A stretch of DNA of 64,000 nucleotides from HGM04593 sp045647885 (lineage in GTDB: Bacteria; Bacteroidota; Bacteroidia; Bacteroidales; Bacteroidaceae), in the NCBI GenBank assembly GCA_045647885.1, contig JAZRMX010000006.1:42578-106577 (forward strand), in the 5' to 3' direction. Under the pieces are notes generated by a model that was not told the DNA's origin, did not search any database, and saw only the letters and a list, made by a program, of their open reading frames with translations. Each line of letters begins with the position of its first letter. Position 1 is the stretch's first letter. Positions 1 through 8,636 of this stretch are shown here, one piece after another. The translations under genes and the position numbers were made by a program.

Positions 1-210
1 GAATGCCACTTTGAAGGCACCATTATTCTCTTTAATCATCTCGAGCATTGTTGTCAATGCAGGGATATAAGATTTTTCAGCAATTTCTGTGATAGCGCTC
101 TCGTTTGCATAATCGTCATAGTAGTAGTGATCTGTACCTATGTCGAAGAAACGATAGCGTTTCAACTGTCTGATTTGATGAATCTCGAAATAGAAACAAA
201 TTGTTTTCAT
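1..210 (-). CDS. GH57 family alpha-amylase/glucanotransferase, N-terminal 70 codons (truncated by window edge)
   Basis: Only the first 70 codons are present; the reading frame stays open to base 1, so the gene continues to the left of the window. The start MKTICFYFEIHQIRQLKRYR followed by FFDIGTDHYYYDDYAN is the N-terminal signature of the Bacteroides-type GH57 glucan-active enzymes, where the first strand carries the conserved EIHQ region. GH57 enzymes cleave or rearrange alpha-1,4-glucan with retention of configuration. It is the third gene of a leftward operon after the debranching enzyme and a GT-B glycosyltransferase, 20 bases behind the latter, which supports a role in intracellular glycogen or maltodextrin turnover. 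The catalytic residues lie outside the window, so activity cannot be judged. Confidence 0.85.
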   Translation of the reverse strand, partial: MKTICFYFEIHQIRQLKRYRFFDIGTDHYYYDDYANESAITEIAEKSYIPALTTMLEMIKENNGAFKVAF

Positions 211-230
211 ATTATTCGTTTTTTAAAATT

Positions 231-1493
231 TTACCAACCCATTACTTGTTCATAAACCTTACGCAGTTTAAGAGCTACGTTCTCCCAGGTGATCTGGTTC
301 ACCTCGTTTCTACCCTCAACCTTCAAATACTCATACAACGATTCGTTGTTACAGATTGAGTAGATGGCGTCGGCCATTGCATGGATATCCCAATAGTCGG
401 TCTTGATACACTTGTCAAGAATCTCGGCACAACCCGACTGTTTAGATATAATGGTGGGCACGTCGCACTGCATAGCCTCCAACGGAGAGATACCGAAGGG
501 CTCACTAACCGAAGGCATTATATACACATCACTAGCCTTGAGGCACTCGTACACCTGACGACCGCGCATAAAGCCGGGGAAGTGGAACCTGTCCGAAATA
601 CCGCGCTGTGCTACCAAGCGTATCATATCGTTCATCATATCACCGCTACCGGCCATACAGAAACGGATATTCTTGGTGCGCTTTAACACCATAGCTGCAG
701 CCTCCACAAAATACTCGGGACCCTTTTGCATTGTGATACGGCCAAGGAAGGTTACAACCTTCTCATTAGGTATCTTTTTGGGAACTATATCGAGAACATC
801 CTGCTCCAGGGGAGTTACCGCATTGTGCAGAGTAGACACTTTGTCGGGGTTCTGATGATATTTATGAATAACAGTCTGACGAGTGAGCTCGCTCACACAC
901 AAAATATGGTCGGCGTTGTCCATACCGTTCTTCTCAATAGCATAAACGGTGGGGTTTACATTACCACGGCTACGGTCGAAGTCGGTAGCGTGAACGTGGA
1001 TAACCAATTTCTTGCCTGATACCTGTTTTGCGTGTATACCTGCGGGATATGTGAGCCAGTCGTGTGAGTGGATAATATCGAACTCCTCGGCACGCGCTAC
1101 AACACCTGCAATTATCGAGTAGTTATTGATCTCTTCGTGCAGATTTTCGGGATAGCCACCCGCAAACTCCATACAACCGAGGTCGTTTGTATTCATATAG
1201 CTGAAATCGCCATATATGTGTTCGCGATAACGATAGTACTCATCGGGTGTTATCACTGAACCTACACGGGAATTCACATAATTATGGTCTACATTCTTCC
1301 ATACGATGGGCACGGAGTTCATTCCGACGATTCTCAAGAAACTGTTATCTTCGTCACCATAAGGTTTGGGAATACAGAATTTAATCTCAACATCGCCTTG
1401 CTGAACAAAACCTTTAGTAAGTCCGTAGCTTGCCGTACCGAGTCCTCCCGAGATATGAGGGGGAAACTCCCAACCGAACATTAAAACTTTCAT
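231..1493 (-). CDS. GT-B glycosyltransferase (GT4/GT5, glycogen synthase-like)
   Basis: 420 residues. Residues 1-28 carry the N-terminal Rossmann entry with WEFPPHISGGLGT, equivalent to the K-T/S-GGL nucleotide-sugar loop of glycogen synthases. HSHDWLTYPAG follows near residue 140, and the C-terminal domain has GRITMQKGPE and the E-x7-E motif in SEPFGISPLEAMQ. This fits a retaining transferase that elongates an alpha-glucan from ADP- or UDP-glucose in the cytoplasm. It lies 5 bases after the debranching enzyme and 20 bases before a GH57 enzyme, an arrangement known from Bacteroides where this gene stands in for glgA. At 420 residues it is shorter than canonical GlgA (about 477), so the donor and acceptor are inferred from context. 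A cell-envelope glycosyltransferase is the alternative, but the neighbours argue against it. Confidence 0.85.
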   Translation of the reverse strand: MKVLMFGWEFPPHISGGLGTASYGLTKGFVQQGDVEIKFCIPKPYGDEDNSFLRIVGMNSVPIVWKNVDHNYVNSRVGSVITPDEYYRYREHIYGDFSYMNTNDLGCMEFAGGYPENLHEEINNYSIIAGVVARAEEFDIIHSHDWLTYPAGIHAKQVSGKKLVIHVHATDFDRSRGNVNPTVYAIEKNGMDNADHILCVSELTRQTVIHKYHQNPDKVSTLHNAVTPLEQDVLDIVPKKIPNEKVVTFLGRITMQKGPEYFVEAAAMVLKRTKNIRFCMAGSGDMMNDMIRLVAQRGISDRFHFPGFMRGRQVYECLKASDVYIMPSVSEPFGISPLEAMQCDVPTIISKQSGCAEILDKCIKTDYWDIHAMADAIYSICNNESLYEYLKVEGRNEVNQITWENVALKLRKVYEQVMGW

Positions 1494-1498
1494 ATTGC

Positions 1499-3451
1499 TT
1501 ATCCCTCCATTTTAGATTCATACTGTTTGAGCAACTGGCTTGTTCTCAAGATCTGTGCCACGTTCATTGCAAACGCCACAGCACCACGACCCTTGAACGG
1601 CGGGTTGCCATCGAATACCTCAGGAATAGAACCTACGCAGTGCTGTACTATTTCGTCCTCGAAACCAATCATCTGACGCTCCACGAACGATACTCCGCTC
1701 ATCTTGTAGATCTTCAGATAGGCCTCGTAGTAGAAACCGCCCAACCAAGGCCATGCTGTACCCTGGTGGTAAGCATAGTCGCGCTGAATCTGCGGGCCCA
1801 CATAGTTGGGGTTGTAACCAACACTCTTGGGCGACAACGAACGCAAACCACGCGGTGTCAAAAGCTCACGTGTTACTATATCGAGGATTTTTTTCTTCTG
1901 TTTTGAATCAAGGGGTGAGTTGTCGAGAGCCACCGCGAATATCATATTGGGGCGCACGCTCCAATCGACATAATCACCATCTACATAGTCGTACAGATAA
2001 CCGTGCTCATTGAGGAATACCTCGCCGAATGCCTTACCTGCAAGAGGCAAAAGACGTACAAGAGAGTCGAGAACCTGCTGGTTATGCATAAGTTCCGCCA
2101 TCTGCTGTATGAACACGAGGGCATTATACCACAATGCGTTAATCTCAACAACATAACCTGTACGGGGAACAACGGGGCGACCGTTTACCGAGGAGTTCAT
2201 CCAGGTAACAGCCTTGTCCTTGCCGTTTGTAGAGAGAAGACCGTTCTGCATTACGCGCAAGTTGTTGTGACGGTTATTGCGGATAAAGTCATAAATCTTC
2301 ATCAACAAATCGCCATACTTGTCGCGACAAGCCTCCATGCTGCACTCCTTGGCATACTGCTGCAAAGCCCATACTGCCCAGAGAAGCACATCGGGATGCT
2401 CCATCTCGTATATTTTCACATTGCTGTTTCTGTCGTTCATAAAGTCATCAATAGCAATGCTTGCGGTCTTCATAACCTTCTCGAACTCATCGTAATGTCC
2501 TTGCGAGAGCGCAAGACCGGGCAACGACACAAAGAGGTCACGGGCACGGCACTTGAACCAGGGATAACCGGCGAGGATGTAAATGTGCTCGCCCTGTACG
2601 TTGAAGAACTGGTTACCGGCACACTGCATACAGTGCATAAAGCTGTCACGCGGGTCGCGGATTGCCTCCTCGTGCTCGAAAGCAGCCTTCATAGAGCGTG
2701 TAGTCATAGGAGACACACCACCCGAGAATACGATACTTTCACCGGCCTTCATCTTCACCTCGAAATAACCGGGAACAAAGAGATCCTCGTTAAAGTCGTA
2801 ACCGCGCTCAAGCTCTTTCACATACTCGATACCGCGATACCAGTCGGGGGTGTAGACAAACTCGTTCTTCTTATTGAGCTGCATGTAGAGGTCGGGGTAA
2901 TCGGTATACATACGCATACTGATACCGTTTTCAACCTCTTTGTAGCTACGGTCGGCAATACTGTTTTCGTGAGTATATTCACGAACGCTGCGGAACGCCA
3001 AGAAAGGACGCAGACGCAAGGTTACTGCCGTATTCGCCTTCAACAAAGTGTAGCGAATAAGAATTCTGTTCTCGTGGTGCACAAAGGCTTTCTCTTTTTT
3101 AAGCCACACGCCACCCACGTTGTAAATGGTGGTGGGGACACGCTCCCAGGCAAACTCGCGAATATATTTGTTGCCGCGGGGACTGAAGTTATCGGCATTG
3201 TATTTGTGCAATCCCAAGTTGAATTCAGCACCGTGCAGAACCACTGTCTCGTCGAGCGACGAAAGCAGTACGTGATTCTCATCATCGAGCTGTGGGATGG
3301 GAACAACCAACAATCCGTGATATTTACGGGTGTTACAATCGACAATAGTCGAACAATGATAAGCACCCGAACGGTTAGTCCTCAGAATCTCCTTTTGCAA
3401 CGACTCTTCCAAGTTCGTCATCAGCGTTTTTTCGAATCGCAAATAACTCAT
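1499..3451 (-). CDS. Amylo-alpha-1,6-glucosidase (glycogen debranching enzyme, GDE family)
   Basis: 650 residues, full length for the bacterial/archaeal GDE family (GH133). The N-terminal domain (about 1-220) begins with RTNRSGAYHCSTI and NTRKYHGLLV, the conserved GDE_N signature. The C-terminal (alpha/alpha)6 domain (about 280-640) contains the region around GTAWPWLGGFY and the closing EVFDG. It hydrolyses alpha-1,6 branch points of glycogen in the cytoplasm. It is the first gene of the operon leading into the glycosyltransferase and the GH57 amylase. A good sigma-ABfr promoter stands upstream at 3494-3528. There is no signal peptide, consistent with storage glucan rather than dietary starch. 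Confidence 0.93.
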   Translation of the reverse strand: MSYLRFEKTLMTNLEESLQKEILRTNRSGAYHCSTIVDCNTRKYHGLLVVPIPQLDDENHVLLSSLDETVVLHGAEFNLGLHKYNADNFSPRGNKYIREFAWERVPTTIYNVGGVWLKKEKAFVHHENRILIRYTLLKANTAVTLRLRPFLAFRSVREYTHENSIADRSYKEVENGISMRMYTDYPDLYMQLNKKNEFVYTPDWYRGIEYVKELERGYDFNEDLFVPGYFEVKMKAGESIVFSGGVSPMTTRSMKAAFEHEEAIRDPRDSFMHCMQCAGNQFFNVQGEHIYILAGYPWFKCRARDLFVSLPGLALSQGHYDEFEKVMKTASIAIDDFMNDRNSNVKIYEMEHPDVLLWAVWALQQYAKECSMEACRDKYGDLLMKIYDFIRNNRHNNLRVMQNGLLSTNGKDKAVTWMNSSVNGRPVVPRTGYVVEINALWYNALVFIQQMAELMHNQQVLDSLVRLLPLAGKAFGEVFLNEHGYLYDYVDGDYVDWSVRPNMIFAVALDNSPLDSKQKKKILDIVTRELLTPRGLRSLSPKSVGYNPNYVGPQIQRDYAYHQGTAWPWLGGFYYEAYLKIYKMSGVSFVERQMIGFEDEIVQHCVGSIPEVFDGNPPFKGRGAVAFAMNVAQILRTSQLLKQYESKMEG

Positions 3452-3493
3452 CTCGTATAAATTATTTATTAAACAATTTTACTTATCACTTCC

Positions 3494-3528
3494 CAAATGT
3501 AATGATTATAAAATTGAATAACAAAAAA
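3494..3528 (-). promoter_or_regulatory. Promoter of the glycogen operon
   Basis: On the minus strand the -7 box TACATTTG (3494-3501) fits TAnnTTTG, and a T-rich TTTTTTG (3522-3528) sits about 20 bases upstream as the -33 element. It lies 43 bases ahead of the debranching-enzyme start. Seen in sequence; activity inferred from the Bacteroides consensus. Confidence 0.65.
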
Positions 3529-3571
3529 GTGAGCCTTTTTTTGAAAAAAAATATAAAAAGTTGCAAAATCC

Positions 3572-5731
3572 TTAATCGTCGAACAACGAAACTGTTATTT
3601 TAAAGCCAATTTTGTGATATGAGAAGTTCTCGAAACCGGTAAAGACACCAAGATTCACATAAGGCGTTTCCACTCCATAACCAAGCTCAAAATAGGGGCA
3701 CAAATCCGAAATGAAAAGAAGGTTGAAAAAGAGCATTTCATTCTTGAAGAACTTCACCCTGGGCAGCACTTTCTGCAGCACTAAAAACGGCGACACATAA
3801 GCAGCGTTGGCACGCAAATAACGGTTGGCCGAATTGTACCAGCGCGAGTCGAGCAGATGGAAAACACCACTCAACTCGTCGTCCTTGTCAAGCGGCAAAA
3901 TGTTATCGCACAGAAAGGTATAAGAAATAAAATGCGAGTTCTTCTCGTACACATAACCACCGAATCCCAAACGTGTGTAAAGCAACGCATTACCCTGCAG
4001 ATGTTTCTTGTGTTGCATATCAAATTCCACTCGCGTGTACACATCCTTTGAAGCAAAGATTCCACGCACACCCTGCTCCACATCGAGCAGAAAACGTGGC
4101 ATACGGGAACCCAGATTCACTTTCCTGTTGCCGTCGTAGTAATAATACATTCCCGGGTGCCAGGTAAGCAGAAGACTGGGAGCAAGGCTCCTGAACTTTT
4201 CGTGCTTTATCTGCGCCGTATTGCTCTTTCCCTCACGCATTGTACGATAATAAAAATTTACACCGGCACGTACATCAAGACCATTGCACAACTCACGCTG
4301 CACAGCAATATTCATACGGGTATCACGGAAAACATTATATCTCTTGAAAGGAGTCTCGGGAGCCACGACTTTTTCAGCATTTTCATCATTTGTTGAAAAT
4401 TCCTGATAAATACTGTTGTCGCGATACAAACTGAACAAGAGCGCACCTCTGTTGCGGACATCGAAAACCCAATTGCCCTGCACGCCCCAATAAACCTCCT
4501 TGCGTTTGAAACTATAACCCACCCACGGTTTCAAAAAGAGATAGTTCCCGTTGCCCAGACGGCTATTGAAGTTCATCGCCAGTTTATAGGTAACTCCCTT
4601 GCCTGTGCTGTAACGCAGGTACGATGGATTTATCAAAGGATAGAGTTTGAGATCACTGCTGCCCCAGTTCAGGTAATGACTGCTCACCATCTTGTCACCC
4701 GCCTCCCATAACCAGCGCAGCACCTTGTCGTTCTTCCAGCTCTTCTTCTCACTGTTTTTTTCATCAATAAGCAACGACAGAACCGATGCCGTGTCGCATT
4801 TCATAACCCCTTCGCGCACATACATCAAGGAGTCGGACTGCAAAAGAGGCTTTTTTCTATAAAGCGAAGCATACTCGCTGCCGCCACCGCTGTGACCGGT
4901 ATCCCATACAGCATTCAAAGAACCGGTAAGATCAAAACGCTCCTTCTTGTCATACCCCTTCAGTTCATTTGAAAGTGCCGAATAATCATATTCCGCCTCG
5001 GCTCTTATATCAAGTTTGTTCAAGGCAAACTTATAGTCAATCTCCAGGTCAATTTTCTTTACTACATAACGTTCCAAGCCTGCACGCCCCATTTCACAGT
5101 TCACCTTAAAACGGCTCTGCTCGTCCCAACCCTCGGCATAAAACGAGAGTACAGAAGCTACACTGTCGAGCACCACCCACCCCTCGGTAAGCAGTTTTAT
5201 ATTGTCAAAACGTTTCTTAAAACAGACCTTCACTTCGCCACTCCCCCCGGCATAAGCGGTATCGACAGAATATGTGTAATATCTATAATTTGCAGGATGG
5301 ATGGGCGAAAGATACTGCGCCTTAAAAAGTTTCTCGCGCAGGAAATCGGGGCTCATATAGAAGAGCACCCTGTCAATCTCGCCACTACCGTGCCTGAAGG
5401 TTGTAAGATGCGCCACACGCCGTATATCGGGCACAGAATTCTTTACATAATGAACATCGTAAAAGAACTCCGAGAGATAGTCCTGTTTCTTTGAATTGAA
5501 ACGGGTGAGGCCGGGGATAAGATTCAGATATATCATCTGCCGCCTGACGTCGACCCTCTCCTTTATATATAAGGTTCCAAAAACCTCACTTACCTCAAAT
5601 TCCCCGGCGAGCAGACGTCTGCCATATGCATCCATAACGCATTTGGCAGCACCGTCGTCGGAGATGCTGCCAAACACAGGTATAGAAACATATACCCAGA
5701 GGGTTAAAAAGAGAATTATCGGTCTAAACAT
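3572..5731 (-). CDS. Exported outer-membrane beta-barrel protein, DUF5686-like
   Basis: 719 residues with an N-terminal signal peptide (about 1-21, ending SIPVFGS). The first third resembles the DUF5686 proteins of Bacteroidota: a region of the type Y-Y-x-Y-S-V-D-T followed by GEVKVCFKKR and an extended beta domain. The remainder (about 370-719) is a long run of alternating polar/aromatic strands and ends with a hydrophobic-aromatic C-terminus, typical of an outer-membrane barrel. The carboxypeptidase-regulatory-like N-terminal domain of many DUF5686 proteins is not evident, so assignment is tentative. It lies 11 bases after kdsA in the miaA-lipid kinase-kdsA run, which suggests an envelope or LPS-linked role. 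No function can be named. Confidence 0.6.
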   Translation of the reverse strand: MFRPIILFLTLWVYVSIPVFGSISDDGAAKCVMDAYGRRLLAGEFEVSEVFGTLYIKERVDVRRQMIYLNLIPGLTRFNSKKQDYLSEFFYDVHYVKNSVPDIRRVAHLTTFRHGSGEIDRVLFYMSPDFLREKLFKAQYLSPIHPANYRYYTYSVDTAYAGGSGEVKVCFKKRFDNIKLLTEGWVVLDSVASVLSFYAEGWDEQSRFKVNCEMGRAGLERYVVKKIDLEIDYKFALNKLDIRAEAEYDYSALSNELKGYDKKERFDLTGSLNAVWDTGHSGGGSEYASLYRKKPLLQSDSLMYVREGVMKCDTASVLSLLIDEKNSEKKSWKNDKVLRWLWEAGDKMVSSHYLNWGSSDLKLYPLINPSYLRYSTGKGVTYKLAMNFNSRLGNGNYLFLKPWVGYSFKRKEVYWGVQGNWVFDVRNRGALLFSLYRDNSIYQEFSTNDENAEKVVAPETPFKRYNVFRDTRMNIAVQRELCNGLDVRAGVNFYYRTMREGKSNTAQIKHEKFRSLAPSLLLTWHPGMYYYYDGNRKVNLGSRMPRFLLDVEQGVRGIFASKDVYTRVEFDMQHKKHLQGNALLYTRLGFGGYVYEKNSHFISYTFLCDNILPLDKDDELSGVFHLLDSRWYNSANRYLRANAAYVSPFLVLQKVLPRVKFFKNEMLFFNLLFISDLCPYFELGYGVETPYVNLGVFTGFENFSYHKIGFKITVSLFDD

Positions 5732-5742
5732 TACAATTGGTA

Positions 5743-6546
5743 TCAGCGCACAGCCGCACGCACTCTCAAGAGAGTATCGAGCAAATCCTCGAGCAAGTCG
5801 AGACGGAGCATATTCGCGCCATCACTCTTGGCAACAGCAGGGTTCTCGTGTGTCTCTATAAAAATACCATCGGCACCAACAGCTATGGCAGCTTTGGCAA
5901 TGGTAGAAATCATTTCGGGCATACCGCCTGTAACACCGGCAGTCTGGTTAGGCTGCTGCAGGGAGTGGGTAATGTCCATCACCACAGGATAACCGAATGA
6001 ACGCATCTGCGGTATTCCGCGAAAATCGACCACCAAGTCCTGATAACCAAAAGTTGTACCACGCTCTGTGAGCATCACTTGGCCGTCGCCACCCTCGGAA
6101 ACCACCTTCTCGGCAGCAAACTTCATTGCCATAGGAGACAGGAACTGGCCTTTCTTGATATTCACCACACGACCTGTTTTTGCTGCAGCAACCAGCAGGT
6201 CGGTCTGGCGGCAAAGGAATGCCGGAATCTGCAGGATATCCACATACTCCGCAGCCATTTCAGCCTCCTCGGCCGAATGGACATCAGTAACAACGGGGAT
6301 GTTGAATGTTTCGCGCACCTTGCGCAATACGCGCAATGCATTCTCGTCACCAATACCGGTGAAAGAGTCGAGACGCGAACGGTTCGCCTTGCGATACGAA
6401 CCCTTGAACACATAGGGGATATTTCTGTCGGCTGTCATAGCCACCACGCGCTCTGCTATACGCATTGCCATATCCTCACCCTCAATTACACAAGGACCTG
6501 CCAAGAGGAAAAAGTTCTCTGTCGAGGTTAAATCTCTTATTGTCAT
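5743..6546 (-). CDS. kdsA: 3-deoxy-8-phosphooctulonate synthase (KDO-8-phosphate synthase)
   Basis: 267 residues, a single (beta/alpha)8 barrel that condenses phosphoenolpyruvate with arabinose-5-phosphate for the KDO of lipid A inner core. LLAGPCVIEGED at 13-24, FKGSYRKANRS near 48, IKKGQFLSP near 130 and TERGTTFGYQ near 160 are the PEP and sugar-phosphate motifs. The Cys in GPC (about residue 18) marks the metal-dependent class; the E. coli-type metal-independent enzyme has Asn there. It is 6 bases after a lipid kinase gene and 11 before an outer-membrane barrel gene. A family relative, the DAHP synthase at 39.7-40.8 kb, shares the GPC motif but has a chorismate mutase tail, so the two are readily told apart. 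Confidence 0.95.
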   Translation of the reverse strand: MTIRDLTSTENFFLLAGPCVIEGEDMAMRIAERVVAMTADRNIPYVFKGSYRKANRSRLDSFTGIGDENALRVLRKVRETFNIPVVTDVHSAEEAEMAAEYVDILQIPAFLCRQTDLLVAAAKTGRVVNIKKGQFLSPMAMKFAAEKVVSEGGDGQVMLTERGTTFGYQDLVVDFRGIPQMRSFGYPVVMDITHSLQQPNQTAGVTGGMPEMISTIAKAAIAVGADGIFIETHENPAVAKSDGANMLRLDLLEDLLDTLLRVRAAVR

Positions 6547-6552
6547 AGTCTC

Positions 6553-7494
6553 CTATTTTATTTTAGTTGGTATTATCAATTTAACAGCTTCGGGCAGCAC
6601 GGTAACCCTCATGGGGAAAGCCGCGTCGAATATGCGCCCGTCTATACCCACGCGCGCACCGCCCACATCTTCTATAAGTATCTCGGTTGTACGATAAGGC
6701 TCCATAAGCCCGAAATTCATTATGCGGCGGCGATAAACCATATGAAGACCCTGCAACATACCAAAGAACTTTGGCATCTTTATTGCCGACACATCGAGCT
6801 TGCCGTTATAAGGAACAGCACTGGGAGTCATTCCATAACCGCGCGAATTGCCCACACAAAGCATCATGAATTTCTTGTCCACTGTCTGGTTGTTCAGCTT
6901 AAAGCGCATGCTGTAATTCTGACGTTTGAACAACAGATGGAAAAGACTGCTCAAAGAAGATACAATCTTTGCAAAAAGGTAACGGCGACGGTTGGCTATT
7001 TCCACCACACGGGCAGTGAGCCCTATATTCAGGACATTAAGGAAATATCTCTTCTTCTCGTCACCATCAACCGAATAACTGCAACACCCAACATCAACAC
7101 CTCGTGTGCGGTGGGTTATTATGCAATCGACCGCGGTTTTATAGTCGTGCAAGGGGAGCCCCCAGTAAGAGGCATAGTCATTGGCTATACCGTTAGGAAT
7201 TATACCTAATGCCACCTTACCGGCATTCTCCGATGCCATTATGCCGTTTATTACATCCTGCAAGGCACCATCTCCACCTATCACCACAATGGTCTCATAG
7301 CCATTGTCGGCAAGCATTGTTGCCTGGCGCTCGAGCGAACTGTAATCCTCGGACTGTATACAATCGAACTCCACGTGTTTCTCCTTGAGGTATTCGCTTA
7401 TTTCGCGCCAACGCCTGCCCGGAGACAAAGAGCCTATACGAGGACAATATATTATTCCCCACCTGTGTCTGTTCTTCCTATTATATATTACCAT
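6553..7494 (-). CDS. Diacylglycerol/sphingosine kinase-family lipid kinase (YegS/DagK-like)
   Basis: 313 residues. The N-terminal nucleotide-binding domain carries VVIGGDGALQDVINGIM near residues 72-88, the glycine-rich GGDG signature of the DAGK catalytic family, then GIIPNGIANDYA near 103, corresponding to the conserved P-x-G-T-x-N-D region. The C-terminal beta-sandwich is complete to the end. It should phosphorylate a lipid substrate at the cytoplasmic face of the membrane; the substrate is not deducible. The ATG overlaps the 3' end of miaA by 14 bases, so the two are translationally coupled, and kdsA follows after 6 bases. Confidence 0.85.
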   Translation of the reverse strand: MVIYNRKNRHRWGIIYCPRIGSLSPGRRWREISEYLKEKHVEFDCIQSEDYSSLERQATMLADNGYETIVVIGGDGALQDVINGIMASENAGKVALGIIPNGIANDYASYWGLPLHDYKTAVDCIITHRTRGVDVGCCSYSVDGDEKKRYFLNVLNIGLTARVVEIANRRRYLFAKIVSSLSSLFHLLFKRQNYSMRFKLNNQTVDKKFMMLCVGNSRGYGMTPSAVPYNGKLDVSAIKMPKFFGMLQGLHMVYRRRIMNFGLMEPYRTTEILIEDVGGARVGIDGRIFDAAFPMRVTVLPEAVKLIIPTKIK

Positions 7495-8431
7495 ACAACA
7501 TACTCTTTATAATTTCAACCTGCTCGGCACGAGGCAATGAGCCATCGACCCAATTAATTGCCGTTCCACGCTTTTCCATTCCGCGGAACCAGGTCATCTG
7601 CCGCTTCGCAAACTGATGTATGGCTATCTCAAGCCCATTCACCATCTCGTCATAAGAAAGCTGCCCCGTCACATACATGGTTACAAACTTGTATTCCAGC
7701 CCATAATATATGAGTTGCTCAGCAGTAACACCACCTGCGAGCAAGCGCTCCACCTCCTCGACAAGGCCACAGGAGAGACGCTGGCGCAAACGTGCCGATA
7801 TACGGTCGCGACGCACCTCGCGGTCAACGCCCACACCAATGGTAAGTGTGCGTATTGAAGGGAAAGCACGCTCCTCAACCGGGCACGTCGCATAATACTC
7901 CTCTATCTCAATGGCGCGTATCGCACGTTTTTTTGTATCGGTGTCGGTGTTATTATGCAACTGCTTGTAGCCTGCAAGTATGGCTGTGAGTTCTTCGAGA
8001 CTCTTCTCTTCGAGGCTTGCACGCAAAGAAGGATTCTCGGGCACGGGAATAAGCCTGTACCCCTTGAGTACCGATTCCACATACATACCGCTACCGCCAC
8101 ACAGCACCGGAAGCGCGCCACGCGCTTTTACATCGTCGTAGGCTGCAAGGAAATCGCGCTGGAATTCAAAAAGGTTGTACTTTTCCCCGGCATCAACAAT
8201 ATCCACCAGATGAACAGGGACAGCCTTTCCGTCGCGCACATATTCGTCAAGGTCCTTGCCCGTACCAATATCCATACCACGATACACCTGACGACTGTCG
8301 GCACTTATAACCTCGCCGCCAAGAGCCAAAGCAAGTTCAACCGCAAGCGCAGTTTTTCCGCAAGCAGTAGGCCCCACAACAGCAAGCATATCGTATTTGA
8401 AGCAATCTTCACTCATCGGCAGACAAGGCAC
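7481..8431 (-). CDS. miaA: tRNA dimethylallyltransferase
   Basis: 316 residues from the longest start; a second ATG five codons in (8416) is equally plausible since the P-loop begins soon after. It transfers the isopentenyl group of DMAPP to A37 of tRNAs reading UNN codons. GPTACGKT (about 19-26, Walker A; Ser is usual where Cys stands), DSRQVYRGMDIGTGK (about 45-59), LCGGSGMYV and QFAKRQMTWFRG near the C-terminus are all family motifs. First gene of a leftward run into the lipid kinase, kdsA and an outer-membrane barrel gene. The promoter (8458-8487) coincides with a perfect inverted repeat, suggesting operator control. Confidence 0.94.
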   Translation of the reverse strand: MPCLPMSEDCFKYDMLAVVGPTACGKTALAVELALALGGEVISADSRQVYRGMDIGTGKDLDEYVRDGKAVPVHLVDIVDAGEKYNLFEFQRDFLAAYDDVKARGALPVLCGGSGMYVESVLKGYRLIPVPENPSLRASLEEKSLEELTAILAGYKQLHNNTDTDTKKRAIRAIEIEEYYATCPVEERAFPSIRTLTIGVGVDREVRRDRISARLRQRLSCGLVEEVERLLAGGVTAEQLIYYGLEYKFVTMYVTGQLSYDEMVNGLEIAIHQFAKRQMTWFRGMEKRGTAINWVDGSLPRAEQVEIIKSMLYGNI

Positions 8432-8453
8432 AATAAACCATTATATATATTAT

Positions 8454-8479
8454 GTTGCGAAGTTAAACAAGTTCGCAAC
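8454..8479. promoter_or_regulatory. Inverted repeat GTTGCGAA-N10-TTCGCAAC, candidate operator
   Basis: Perfect 8-base arms at 8454-8461 and 8472-8479, extendable to 11 bases with one mismatch. The element covers the -7 box and part of the spacer of the predicted miaA promoter and lies in the interval shared with the divergent Crp/Fnr-type gene. It is not the E. coli CRP (TGTGA-N6-TCACA) or FNR (TTGAT-N4-ATCAA) site. Seen in sequence; regulator unknown. Confidence 0.5.
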
Positions 8480-8487
8480 AATTGCAA
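8458..8487 (-). promoter_or_regulatory. miaA promoter
   Basis: Minus-strand TAACTTCG (8458-8465), one base off TAnnTTTG, with TTG (8485-8487) 19 bases upstream. The predicted transcript starts about 20 bases before the longest miaA start codon. The box overlaps the inverted repeat at 8454-8479. Confidence 0.55.
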
Positions 8488-8636
8488 AATAAATCAAACA
8501 ATAATTTCACAAGCAAGAGCCACCGGCGCCCGCCATTTAACAAAACAATCTTTTTTAAGTTAAAAAAACACAAAAAACCGCTTATGTTTATACTTTTTTA
8601 GCAAGAAAAAAGTTATATACAAAAACGCATATTACA

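Noticed and set aside
2003..3460. 485-codon plus-strand open frame opposite the debranching enzyme
   Set aside because: Shadow of a clear GH133 gene; composition is low-information, no promoter, no motif.
5743..6546. DAHP synthase as alternative to KdsA
   Set aside because: No chorismate mutase tail, and KDO8PS-specific sugar-site motifs are present; the DAHP synthase is a separate gene at 39740-40816.
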